This document shows positions 1-6,098 of a stretch of DNA of 6,098 nt, piece after piece. The position numbers and the translations under genes were made by a program. The notes under the pieces were generated by a model. The model was not told the DNA's origin and made no database searches. It saw only the letters and a list, made by a program, of their open reading frames with translations. This DNA is from DASROJ01 sp035646975. GTDB lineage: Bacteria; Acidobacteriota; Polarisedimenticolia; JACPZX01; DASXTC01. The stretch lies in the NCBI GenBank assembly GCA_035646975.1, contig DASROJ010000063.1, positions 1 through 6,098 of the forward strand, in the 5' to 3' direction. The stretch's first letter is position 1. Each line of letters starts with the position of its first letter.

Positions 1-582
1 TGGCACGACCGCCGCATACTCCGAGGCGGGGTCCTGCCGGGGCCCGAAGACGTTGAAGTATCGCAGCCCGATCGTCGGGAATCCGTACAGGCGGAAAAAG
101 GCTTTTGCGTAAAGCTCTCCGGCGAGCTTGGACACCGCGTAGGGGGACAGCGGGTCGGGCGGCATCGTCTCGACCTTGGGCAGGGACGGGCTCTCGCCGT
201 AGACGGATGAAGACGACGCGTAGACGAACCGCTTCACCCCCGCATCACGGGCGGCGATCAGCAGATTGAGAGTGCCGGTGACGTTGGCGGCATTGGTGGC
301 CGCCGGGTCGGCCACGGATCGCGGCACCGACGGAATGGCGGCCTGATGAAAGACAAAGGAGACATCCTTCATCGCGCGCCGCGCCAGATCCATCTCGGTG
401 ATGTCCCCCGGCAGGACTTCGAGCCTCCCCCATCGGCTCGAGCCGGGGACGAACTCCAGGTTCTCCCTCCTGCCGGTGGAAAAATCGTCCACGACACGGA
501 CATCCTGCCCTTCGGAGAGCAACCGCTCCGTGATGTGGGATCCGATGAAACCCCCGCCGCCGGTAACCAGGTTGAGCGTCAT
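1..582 (-). CDS. wbpP: WbpP/TviC-type UDP-sugar 4-epimerase, 3' end cut by the window edge
   Basis: N-terminal 194 residues of an extended SDR epimerase; the frame is open to base 1, so the C-terminal substrate-binding part (roughly 110-150 residues by family length) is missing. It starts at the ATG at 582 and reads MTLNLVTGGGGFIGSH, with Rossmann glycines 8, 11 and 14. The catalytic residues are all present: Ser124 in YASSSSVYGE, and Tyr148/Lys152 in SPYAVSK. HQAAIPSVPRSVADP (79-93) and GLRYFNVFGPRQDP (172-185) are, from memory, hallmarks of WbpP and TviC, which interconvert UDP-GlcNAc/UDP-GalNAc or their uronic acids. It shares only the general fold with the epimerase at 2644-3612. Partnered with the WbpA-type dehydrogenase, it could yield UDP-GalNAc-uronate. 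Plain UDP-glucose 4-epimerase activity is the main alternative, because the part that sets specificity lies partly outside the window. Confidence 0.88.
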   Translation of the reverse strand, partial: MTLNLVTGGGGFIGSHITERLLSEGQDVRVVDDFSTGRRENLEFVPGSSRWGRLEVLPGDITEMDLARRAMKDVSFVFHQAAIPSVPRSVADPAATNAANVTGTLNLLIAARDAGVKRFVYASSSSVYGESPSLPKVETMPPDPLSPYAVSKLAGELYAKAFFRLYGFPTIGLRYFNVFGPRQDPASEYAAVVP

Positions 583-590
583 GCTGTGTC

Positions 591-596
591 CCTCCT
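591..596 (-). promoter_or_regulatory. Shine-Dalgarno site for the WbpP-type gene
   Basis: AGGAGG on the minus strand lies 8 bases before the ATG at 582 and overlaps the last base of the ugd stop codon (TGAGGAGGG). This strong site supports both the start and co-translation with ugd. Confidence 0.8.
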
Positions 597-1912
597 CAGG
601 CCCGGTCGACCGACCGCCGGCCGACGCAACGATAGGTGAACCCGAGCCGAGCCATGTCGTCGGGCGTGTAGATGTTCCTCAGATCGACCACGGCGGGCGT
701 CCTCATCAATCCCTTGATGCGCTTCATGTCGAGCGCACGGAACTGGTTCCATTCCGTCGCCAGCACGAGCACGTCGCTGCCCTCCGCGGCGGAGTACTCG
801 TCATTGCAGAAGGTCACGTCTTTCAACGCCGGGCGCGCGTTGTCCATGGCGATCGGATCGTAGGCCTTCACCTTCACGCCATGTTTCTGCATCCCCTCGA
901 TGATCTTTATCGCGGGCGATTCCCGGATGTCGTCCGTATTCGGCTTGAATGACAGGCCCAGCACCGCGGCGACGCTTCCTTGCGGTTTGCCCAGCACGCC
1001 GAGAATCTTGCCGAGCATCGCGTCGGCCTGGCCCTCGTTCACCTCGATGACGGCATTGACCACTTTCATCTCGTAGCCGGCGGCCCGGCTGATGGCGAGC
1101 AGCGCCGATGTGTCCTTCGGAAAGCACGACCCGCCGAAGCCCGGGCCCGGATGCAGGAACTTCCTGCCGATCCGGTTGTCGAGCCCCATGCCGCGCGCGA
1201 CATCGTGCACGTCGGCTCCCAGGATGTCGCAGAGACGGGCGATCTCGTTGATAAAGGAGATCTTCGTGGCAAGAAAGGCGTTCGAAGCGTACTTGATCAT
1301 CTCCGCCGTCATGACGTCCGTGGCCACGAAGGGGGTCTCGATCAGGTAGAGCGGGCGGTAGACATCGCGCAGGATGGCGGCGGCCTGCGAGTCCTCGGTG
1401 CCGATGACGATGCGGTTGGGGCGCATGAAGTCCTCGACCGCCGACCCCTCGCGCAGGAACTCGGGGTTCGACGCCACGCTGAACTCGTTCGTCCCGGGTC
1501 GATTCTCCTCGATGATCTGCCGGATCATCCGGCCGGTGCCCATCGGCACGGTGCTCTTGGTGACGATCACCTTGTACTCGTTGAGGCTCCTGCCGATGCT
1601 GGCGGCCACTTCCTTGACGAAGCTCAGATCGGCCCGCCCGTCACGATCCGACGGCGTGCCCACGGCGATGAAGATGACGAGCGATCGCTCGACGGCACCG
1701 GCAAGATCGGTGGTGAACGAAAGGCGGTTCTGCTTGACGTTCTTCTCGACGAGCTCTTCGAGGCCCGGCTCGTAGATGGGCATGATTCCCTTCCGGAGCC
1801 CCGAGATCTTGGCCTCGTCCTTGTCGATGCAGGTCACGTTGACACCCAGCTCGGAGAAACAGGCGCCCGTGACGAGTCCGACATATCCCGTGCCGATCAC
1901 CGCGATATTCAT
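596..1912 (-). CDS. ugd: UDP-glucose 6-dehydrogenase
   Basis: NAD-dependent cytoplasmic enzyme that oxidises UDP-glucose in two steps to UDP-glucuronate, a building block of acidic capsules and exopolysaccharides and the substrate for UDP-galacturonate synthesis. Its 438 residues are full length. Motifs in order: NAD loop GTGYVG at 7-12; MPIYEPGLEEL at 44-54; VGTPSDRDGRADLS at 84-97; TKSTVPMGTG at 118-127; SNPEFLREGSA at 148-158. The central helix has Lys207 and Asn211 (AEMIKYASNAFLATKISFINE). HPGPGFGGSCFPKDT at 254-268 carries catalytic Cys263 and is diagnostic for Ugd. The C-terminal domain begins at LGLSFKPNTDDIRESPA (328-344), and the protein ends near YRCVGRR. The ATG at 1912 directly precedes the Rossmann strand, with GAGGG just upstream. 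It follows the glycosyltransferase after 45 bp and precedes the WbpP-type gene by 13 bp. It is a distant paralogue of the dehydrogenase at 3612-4934. Nothing is missing or broken. Confidence 0.95.
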   Translation of the reverse strand: MNIAVIGTGYVGLVTGACFSELGVNVTCIDKDEAKISGLRKGIMPIYEPGLEELVEKNVKQNRLSFTTDLAGAVERSLVIFIAVGTPSDRDGRADLSFVKEVAASIGRSLNEYKVIVTKSTVPMGTGRMIRQIIEENRPGTNEFSVASNPEFLREGSAVEDFMRPNRIVIGTEDSQAAAILRDVYRPLYLIETPFVATDVMTAEMIKYASNAFLATKISFINEIARLCDILGADVHDVARGMGLDNRIGRKFLHPGPGFGGSCFPKDTSALLAISRAAGYEMKVVNAVIEVNEGQADAMLGKILGVLGKPQGSVAAVLGLSFKPNTDDIRESPAIKIIEGMQKHGVKVKAYDPIAMDNARPALKDVTFCNDEYSAAEGSDVLVLATEWNQFRALDMKRIKGLMRTPAVVDLRNIYTPDDMARLGFTYRCVGRRSVDRA

Positions 1913-1957
1913 GTTCCCTCAGCTCGACCGTTGCCCTGGCGCCCGGCGTTACCGAAC
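1913..1957. other. 45-bp gap between the glycosyltransferase and ugd genes
   Basis: This is the longest non-coding stretch in the window. On the minus strand it holds GAGGG (1920-1916), a ribosome binding site close to the ugd ATG at 1912, and a short GGCGCC palindrome. I see no convincing -35/-10 pair, hairpin with T-run or operator repeat, so transcription probably continues through it. Confidence 0.5.
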
Positions 1958-2647
1958 TCAATCGATGAAACGGTACTTGATGATCGTCCAGATCGCGCTG
2001 AAACCATCCTTCCAGCCGATCTTCTTGCCTTCGGAGTAGTCACGGCCGTGGTAGGAAATCGGGACTTCGTACACCCTCCAGCCCTTCCTTGCCACTTTCA
2101 GCGTGAACTCCGGCTCGAAGCCGAAACGGTCCGAGCGCAGAATCATGCCTTCGAGCACTTCGCGCCGGAAGACCTTGTAGCAGGTCTCCATGTCGGTCAG
2201 GTTCAGGTTCGACATCATGTTGGACAAAAGAGTCAGGAACCGGTTGCCGACCATGTGCCAGAAAAGATGCACGCGATGCGGACCGCCGAGGAACCGTGAA
2301 CCATAGACGACATCCGCGTTCCTGTCGAGGATCGGCTTGAGCAGCACCGGGTAGTCGGCCGGATTGTACTCCAGGTCCGCGTCCTGGATCAGGATGATGT
2401 CACCGCTCGCCCGCGAAAAACCGCTGCGCAGCGCCGCGCCCTTGCCCATGTTCTGATCGTGGAACACCACCGTCACGTCCGCCAGGCCGAGGTTCCTGAG
2501 CAGGTCCCGCGTGCCGTCCTTCGAGCAATCGTCCACCACGATCAGCTCGCGCTGCAGCCCGTCGAGCCTCACGGAGAGCACCCGCTCGATGATCTCGCGA
2601 ACGAACTGCCGCTCGTTGTAGACCGGCATCACGATCGACAGCTTCAC
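1958..2647 (-). CDS. Family 2 glycosyltransferase, polyprenyl-phosphate sugar synthase type
   Basis: GT-A fold glycosyltransferase of 229 residues, related to dolichol-phosphate mannose synthase-like proteins. Such enzymes move a sugar from a nucleotide to a polyprenyl phosphate at the inner face of the membrane; the exact donor is unknown. It opens with KLSIVMPVYNE (2-12). The nucleotide-binding VVDDCSKDGT is at 37-46, NMGKGAALRSG at 66-76, and the metal-binding D-A-D at 89-91 (IQDADLEYNP). TDMETCYKVFRR (151-162) and FGFEPEFT (175-182) are typical of the subfamily. There are no C-terminal membrane helices, unlike ArnC or GtrB, so it is probably soluble or peripherally bound. The start is the GTG of a GTGA overlap with the epimerase stop, backed by a GGAGGT 9 bases upstream. 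A GTG nine codons earlier would add only a non-conserved leader. The family is certain; donor and acceptor are not. Confidence 0.9.
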   Translation of the reverse strand: MKLSIVMPVYNERQFVREIIERVLSVRLDGLQRELIVVDDCSKDGTRDLLRNLGLADVTVVFHDQNMGKGAALRSGFSRASGDIILIQDADLEYNPADYPVLLKPILDRNADVVYGSRFLGGPHRVHLFWHMVGNRFLTLLSNMMSNLNLTDMETCYKVFRREVLEGMILRSDRFGFEPEFTLKVARKGWRVYEVPISYHGRDYSEGKKIGWKDGFSAIWTIIKYRFID

Positions 2648-3612
2648 GTGAAGGCGACCTCCGCCTTCAGCCACGTGACGAATCTCCTGATCCCCTCCTC
2701 AATCGGCACCGTCGGCGCGTAGCCGAGCTTCTCGCGGGCGTGGGTGATGTCGGCGCAGGTCATCTTGACGTCGCCGGGCTGTTCGGGCATCGACTCCACC
2801 TTCGCCCGGACGCCGATCTCCGATTCGATGATCTCGATCAGCCGTGAGAGACTCACGCGTCGCGACTCCCCGAGGTTGAAGACGTCGTAGCCGCTGACCT
2901 GGTCGAGCGCCTTGAGGATGCCGTCGAGGATGTCGTCGATGTAGGTGTAATCACGCTCTGTGCGGCCGTCGCCGAATCGCTGGAGCGGCTGGCCCTGCAG
3001 GATCAGCCGCGCGAACTTGTGGATGGCCATCTCCGGGCGCTGGCGCGGCCCGTACACGGTGAAAAAGCGCAGACACGAGACATCGATCCCGAAAAGATGG
3101 TGATAGGTGTAGCAGAGCAGCTCGCCGGCCACCTTGGTGGCCGCGTACGGCGACACGGGCCTGTCGACACGCGCGTCCTCGCGGAACGGGACATCAGTGG
3201 AGTCTCCGTACACCGACGACGACGAGCCGAAGATGAACCGCCTGACGCCGTGCCTGCGGCAGGCTTCGAGCAGGTTGTTGGTGCCTTTGACGTTCACCTC
3301 GTCATAGAGCAGCGGCGCCTCGATCGACGGCCTCACGCCGGCCCTTGCCGCCAGGTGAACCACGGCGTCGATGTCGTTTCCGGCGAACACCTCGCCAATC
3401 GCCGTCGTGTCGCGGATATCCGCTTCCACCAGCGCAAACCGCGACGTCGCGGCGTCACCGATCGCCGCGCGCAGGTTCCTCCGCTTGATCGCCGGGTCGT
3501 AATAGTTGTCGAAGCTGTCGAGCACGAGCACGCTGTCGCCCCGGGCGAGCAGGCGTCCGACAACGTGCGACCCGATGAAGCCGGCGCCACCCGTCACGAG
3601 GATCGCCCCCAT
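2644..3612 (-). CDS. NAD-dependent nucleotide-sugar epimerase, probably UDP-glucuronate 4-epimerase-like
   Basis: Extended short-chain dehydrogenase/reductase of the GalE group, 322 residues, cytoplasmic. The N-terminal Rossmann motif is TGGAGFIGSH, with glycines 8, 11 and 14. The catalytic set is complete: Ser131 in FGSSSSVYG, and Tyr156/Lys160 in SPYAATK. LRFFTVYGPRQRPEMAIHKF (181-200) and GDGRTERDYTYIDDI (214-228) resemble bacterial UDP-glucuronate 4-epimerases more than classical GalE, so UDP-GlcA to UDP-GalA is the preferred reading. UDP-glucose or UDP-GlcNAc-uronate remain possible. The ATG at 3612 is chosen because the Rossmann motif begins at once after it. The frame is open further upstream (to about 4197), but that part overlaps wbpA and shows no family sequence. 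The stop TGA of wbpA and this ATG share one base. A weak AAGGTGG (3629-3623) lies 10 bases upstream. The 3' end overlaps the glycosyltransferase by 4 bases. The fold is certain, the substrate is not. Confidence 0.88.
   Translation of the reverse strand: MGAILVTGGAGFIGSHVVGRLLARGDSVLVLDSFDNYYDPAIKRRNLRAAIGDAATSRFALVEADIRDTTAIGEVFAGNDIDAVVHLAARAGVRPSIEAPLLYDEVNVKGTNNLLEACRRHGVRRFIFGSSSSVYGDSTDVPFREDARVDRPVSPYAATKVAGELLCYTYHHLFGIDVSCLRFFTVYGPRQRPEMAIHKFARLILQGQPLQRFGDGRTERDYTYIDDILDGILKALDQVSGYDVFNLGESRRVSLSRLIEIIESEIGVRAKVESMPEQPGDVKMTCADITHAREKLGYAPTVPIEEGIRRFVTWLKAEVAFT
2657..2662 (-). promoter_or_regulatory. Shine-Dalgarno site that fixes the glycosyltransferase start
   Basis: GGAGGT on the minus strand, inside the end of the epimerase gene, lies 9 bases before the GTG at 2647. 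It falls within the coding extension that would result from the alternative GTG at 2674, so it favours the shorter protein. Confidence 0.7.
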
Positions 3613-4934
3613 CAGAGCTTGACCACCTTGCCGCGGCCCCGCCTGATGCTTCTTGTGGCGTTCCTCGTGTCGACGACGACCCGGGAATGATCCACCAGCA
3701 TCTGGTAGTCGATGCCCGCATGATCCGTCACCACGACCGCGCAGTCGTACTTGCGGACATGCGCGGGTGTCAGGGCGACGCTGCGGCTGGCTGGACCGGG
3801 ACCCGCCACCCCGGCGCCGAGCGACGGCACGAACGGGTCGTGGTAATCCACCTTGGCGCCACGCTCGCGCAGCAGCTTCATGATGTCGAGCGATGGCGAC
3901 TCGCGCGTGTCGGAGGTGTCGCGCTTGTAGGCCACTCCCATCACCAGGACCCGGGAGCCGGACATCGCCTTTTTCTGGTCGTTGAGGGCGTCCACCACCT
4001 TCGAGAGAACATAGTGAGGCATGAAGCCGTTGATTTCCGAGGCGAGCTCGATGAACCGCGCCTGGTAGTCCAGCGTGCGAAGCTTCCACGAAAGATAGTG
4101 AGGGTCGATCGGGATGCAATGACCGCCGAGACCGGGGCCGGGATAGAAAGGCATGAAGCCGAACGGCTTGGTGGCCGCCGCGTCGATGACTTCCCACACC
4201 TCGAGTCCGAGTCGATCGCAGATGAGGGCGATCTCGTTCACCAGGGCGATGTTCACGCTGCGGAAGGTGTTCTCGAGCAGCTTGATCATCTCGGCCGCGC
4301 GCGACGAGGACACCGGCACCACCCGATCGACCGCCTCGCCATAGAGCAGCGAGGCCATCTCACCACAGGTCCTGGTGATCCCGCCGACGACTTTCGGGGT
4401 GTTGCGCGTGTGCCAGACCCGGTTGCCCGGGTCGACCCGCTCGGGTGAGAAGGCAAGAAAGAAATCCTTGCCCGGCTTGAGACCCGTCTCGAGCAGACGC
4501 GGCAGCATGATCTCCTCCGTCGTGCCCGGATAGGTGGTGCTCTCGAGGATCACCAGCATTCCCTTGTGGAGCCGCTGCGCCACCTCCTCCAGCGCGGAGA
4601 CGATGTACGAGATGTCGGGGTCGCGCGTCTTTCGCAGCGGCGTGGGCACGCAGATGATGACGCAATCCATCTTCTTGAGGATCTCGAAATCGGTGGTGGC
4701 GCTCAGCTTGCCCGATTCGACATGGCCGGCCAGATCCTCGTCGGTCACATCCCCGATGTAGGAGCGCCCCGCGTTGATCTGGCGGATTTTTCCGGCATCG
4801 AGATCGATCCCGTCGACCTTGAAGCCCGCGCGCGCGAATTCCACCGCCAGCGGCAGTCCCACGTAGCCCATGCCGATGATTCCCACCCGCGCGCGCCTGT
4901 CCCTGATGCGTATCTTCAGCTCCCTGCCATCCAC
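3612..4934 (-). CDS. wbpA: UDP-N-acetylglucosamine 6-dehydrogenase, WbpA type
   Basis: NAD-dependent cytoplasmic dehydrogenase of the UDP-glucose/GDP-mannose dehydrogenase superfamily. WbpA oxidises C6 of UDP-GlcNAc twice to give UDP-GlcNAc-uronate, a precursor of acidic surface sugars. At 440 residues it is full length for the family. The NAD-binding loop GMGYVGLP is at 21-28, ESTTYPGTTEE at 131-141, and SPERVDPGN at 163-171. The central helix with Lys218 and Asn222 (AAEMIKLLENTFRSVN) is followed by GPGLGGHCIPIDPHYL at 266-281, with catalytic Cys273. YKRDTSDTRESPS at 336-348 opens the C-terminal domain. These motifs match WbpA rather than Ugd or GDP-mannose dehydrogenase. The loop at about 371-385 is rich in Gly, Ala and Pro. 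It starts with GTG immediately after the MCE stop and overlaps the next gene by one base (TGATG), so translation is probably coupled. UDP-ManNAc as substrate (WecC-like) is less likely but not excluded. Confidence 0.9.
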   Translation of the reverse strand: MDGRELKIRIRDRRARVGIIGMGYVGLPLAVEFARAGFKVDGIDLDAGKIRQINAGRSYIGDVTDEDLAGHVESGKLSATTDFEILKKMDCVIICVPTPLRKTRDPDISYIVSALEEVAQRLHKGMLVILESTTYPGTTEEIMLPRLLETGLKPGKDFFLAFSPERVDPGNRVWHTRNTPKVVGGITRTCGEMASLLYGEAVDRVVPVSSSRAAEMIKLLENTFRSVNIALVNEIALICDRLGLEVWEVIDAAATKPFGFMPFYPGPGLGGHCIPIDPHYLSWKLRTLDYQARFIELASEINGFMPHYVLSKVVDALNDQKKAMSGSRVLVMGVAYKRDTSDTRESPSLDIMKLLRERGAKVDYHDPFVPSLGAGVAGPGPASRSVALTPAHVRKYDCAVVVTDHAGIDYQMLVDHSRVVVDTRNATRSIRRGRGKVVKL

Positions 4935-6098
4935 TCAGTGGCCTCCATCCGGCACGTTCGGGTCCGCCGCGCCCTTGTCCGGTTGCTGTGTTCCGTCCTT
5001 CTGCTGCCTGTTTTCGCCCTTCTTCCTGTAGTGCCGGATCAGCCCGCCCATCATCTTGCTCTGCTGGACGCCCCGAAGGACGCTCTTGAGATCCTCGTAC
5101 ACCTGCGGATCGTTGATGAGGGCTCCGGCCGAGCCGTCACCCTTGTTGAGCTTGTTGGTGATCGCCGCGAGATCCGAGGAGATCTTCCTGATGTTCTCGA
5201 GGACTTCATCCCCGTACTTCTCGTCGCCGACCAGCCGCCCCACGGTCCCCCGACCCTCCTTAAGACCGGCGGTGAAATCCCGCAGATCGGCGGTGGCCTG
5301 GTGGATGTTGTCGAGCGACGCGGCGACCTTGCCGTTGGGATCCAGGGCGCGCGACGCCACGCCATCGTCGGCCGTCAGCTTCTGCATGAGGATCTCGAGG
5401 CGCGACAACGAGAGCTTGATCGATTCGGTCGTCTGCTGGGCGAACTCGCGGTCGTTCAGCACGCGGCCCACCAGCCCGTCGTTGCTGTTCACCTTTTTCA
5501 TCGATTCCTTCATCAGGCGCGCCGATTCGGACAGGTCGTTGAACGTTTCCTGCCCGAAGTTCGGATCGAGCAGCATCCGGCCGACGACGCCTTCCTGCTT
5601 CTGCACCGTCTCGAGGATGATCCGGACGTTGTTCGAGATGCTCTGGATGTCGTCGGCCAGACCCGCCGACAGCTCGCCGAGCTGCTCCATCCCGAAGCTC
5701 TCGGGCACCGTGATGTACGAGCCGGGTGGCAGCGCGGGAACTGCCGGGCTTCCCGGCGTGAGCTCGATGTACTTCTCGCCGCCCAGCAGGGTGAGGATCC
5801 GGACGTTCGCGACGCTGTCCTGCCTGACCCGGTCCTGGTAGGCCTGGTCGATCGCCAGGGCCACCTCGATGCCCGACTGGTTCGGATCCACGGGGATGCT
5901 CACATCGCTGATGGCGCCCACCTGCACTCCCGCCAGCCGCACGGGCGACCCGTTCTGCAGACCATTGGCATCCTTGACACGCAGGTGATACCCAGTTTTC
6001 TTCACCCACATCCGTTGCTGGCTGCCGATGGAGAAGATGCCCACCGTGAGGATCAGCAACGCGAGGAGCACCACGATGCCGACCGCCAGGTCCCTCGT
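4935..6098 (-). CDS. MCE/MlaD-family lipid-transport protein, 5' end cut by the window edge
   Basis: Probable membrane-anchored substrate-binding subunit of an MCE (Mla-type) ABC transporter, which moves phospholipids or other lipids between inner and outer membrane. The frame is open to the window edge: 387 residues are visible, beginning TRDLAVGI, a typical start of the N-terminal anchor in this family, so the true start lies a few codons outside. A GTG at 6074 is not a credible start because it lies inside the anchor. Numbering from the edge: hydrophobic segment about 6-25, then one MCE domain about 36-115 (GLQNGSPVRLAGVQVG; LLGGEKYIELTPGS). A helical region from about 135 leads into five 38-residue repeats (about 167-346) and a hydrophilic Lys/Gln/Asp-rich tail. 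The TGA stop directly abuts the next gene's GTG. Permease and ATPase partners are not in the window; they would be expected upstream, to the right. The family is clear; the lipid carried is unknown. Confidence 0.9.
   Translation of the reverse strand, partial: TRDLAVGIVVLLALLILTVGIFSIGSQQRMWVKKTGYHLRVKDANGLQNGSPVRLAGVQVGAISDVSIPVDPNQSGIEVALAIDQAYQDRVRQDSVANVRILTLLGGEKYIELTPGSPAVPALPPGSYITVPESFGMEQLGELSAGLADDIQSISNNVRIILETVQKQEGVVGRMLLDPNFGQETFNDLSESARLMKESMKKVNSNDGLVGRVLNDREFAQQTTESIKLSLSRLEILMQKLTADDGVASRALDPNGKVAASLDNIHQATADLRDFTAGLKEGRGTVGRLVGDEKYGDEVLENIRKISSDLAAITNKLNKGDGSAGALINDPQVYEDLKSVLRGVQQSKMMGGLIRHYRKKGENRQQKDGTQQPDKGAADPNVPDGGH
4942..4946 (-). promoter_or_regulatory. Shine-Dalgarno site for the wbpA-type gene
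   Basis: GGAGG on the minus strand lies inside the last codons of the MCE gene, 7 bases before the GTG at 4934. It supports that GTG start even though no ATG is in frame there. An ATG three bases downstream of the GTG is out of frame. Confidence 0.75.
5061..5600 (-). repeat. Five tandem 38-residue (114-bp) protein repeats inside the MCE gene
   Basis: The C-terminal part of the MCE protein repeats with a period of exactly 38 residues. The marker glycines fall at residues 170, 208, 246, 284 and 322 (numbered from the window edge). Units are 5600-5487, 5486-5373, 5372-5259, 5258-5145 and a shortened last unit 5144-5061. Unit starts read KQEGVVGRMLLD, SNDGLVGRVLND, ADDGVASRALDP, EGRGTVGRLVGD and KGDGSAGALIND. 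Conserved columns are Gly 4, Gly 7 (Ser in unit 3), Arg 8 (Ala in unit 5), a hydrophobic residue at 10, Asp 12 (shifted by one in unit 3), an aromatic near 15 or 16, and Leu/Val at 37. The rest of each unit looks amphipathic and helical. The likeness is at protein level; the DNA has diverged, so this is not a recent duplication. Confidence 0.88.

Noticed and set aside
1913..1957. Possible internal promoter or terminator in the 45-bp gap
   Set aside because: A TTGAGT sequence at the glycosyltransferase stop resembles a -35 box, but no -10-like sequence follows at proper spacing, and there is no stem followed by a T-run.
980..2299. Long plus-strand open frame of 439 codons opposite ugd and the glycosyltransferase
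   Set aside because: It lies antisense to two genes with complete catalytic motifs, its translation is rich in His, Asp, Arg and Glu with no recognisable domain, and long antisense frames are expected in GC-rich coding DNA.
3613..4197. Upstream extension of the epimerase frame to give a 517-residue protein
   Set aside because: The extra 195 residues overlap wbpA, are Arg/Gly/Pro/His-rich shadow sequence, and the Rossmann motif starts exactly at the ATG at 3612.
3687..4448. Plus-strand open frame of 253 codons opposite wbpA
   Set aside because: It is antisense to the conserved wbpA coding sequence, shows no domain and has composition typical of a shadow frame.
5056..5841. Plus-strand open frame of 261 codons opposite the MCE gene
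   Set aside because: It is Ser/Arg-rich and antisense to the MCE domain and repeats; its length follows from the codon bias of the true gene.
4935..6074. GTG at 6074 as the start of the MCE gene
   Set aside because: The frame continues to the window edge with TRDLAVGI, the usual beginning of the membrane anchor; starting at 6074 would cut into that anchor.

Overview
The window is GC-rich, gene-dense bacterial DNA. All six genes lie on the minus strand, so they read from the right edge to the left. The first and last genes run off the window. Gaps are very small: 0 bp, a 1-bp overlap, a 4-bp overlap, 45 bp and 13 bp. This looks like an internal piece of one long operon. No promoter, terminator, RNA gene, insertion sequence or CRISPR array could be supported. 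An MCE/MlaD-type lipid-transport protein together with surface-polysaccharide sugar genes points to a diderm (Gram-negative-type) organism. The phylum cannot be fixed from this sequence; a GC-rich lineage such as Acidobacteriota or another environmental phylum would fit, but that is a guess.

Layout in transcription order. (1) 6098-4935: MCE/MlaD-family protein, with its N-terminus cut by the window edge; it has a membrane anchor, one MCE domain and five C-terminal repeats of exactly 38 residues. (2) 4934-3612: WbpA-type UDP-N-acetylglucosamine 6-dehydrogenase. (3) 3612-2644: NAD-dependent nucleotide-sugar epimerase, probably UDP-glucuronate 4-epimerase-like. (4) 2647-1958: soluble family 2 glycosyltransferase of the polyprenyl-phosphate sugar synthase type. 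(5) 1912-596: UDP-glucose 6-dehydrogenase (Ugd). (6) 582-1: WbpP/TviC-type UDP-sugar 4-epimerase, C-terminus missing.

How they may work together. Two dehydrogenase/epimerase sets are present. Ugd would make UDP-glucuronate from UDP-glucose, and the epimerase at 2644-3612 could turn it into UDP-galacturonate. The WbpA-type enzyme would make UDP-GlcNAc-uronate from UDP-GlcNAc, and the WbpP-type epimerase could turn that into UDP-GalNAc-uronate (or work on UDP-GlcNAc itself). The glycosyltransferase could place a sugar on a lipid carrier. The region therefore looks like a supply module of acidic sugar nucleotides for a capsule, O-antigen or exopolysaccharide, directly coupled to an envelope lipid-transport gene. 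The most unusual points are the strict 38-residue repeat in the MCE protein and its head-to-tail coupling to the sugar genes. Nothing here amounts to a clearly new system.
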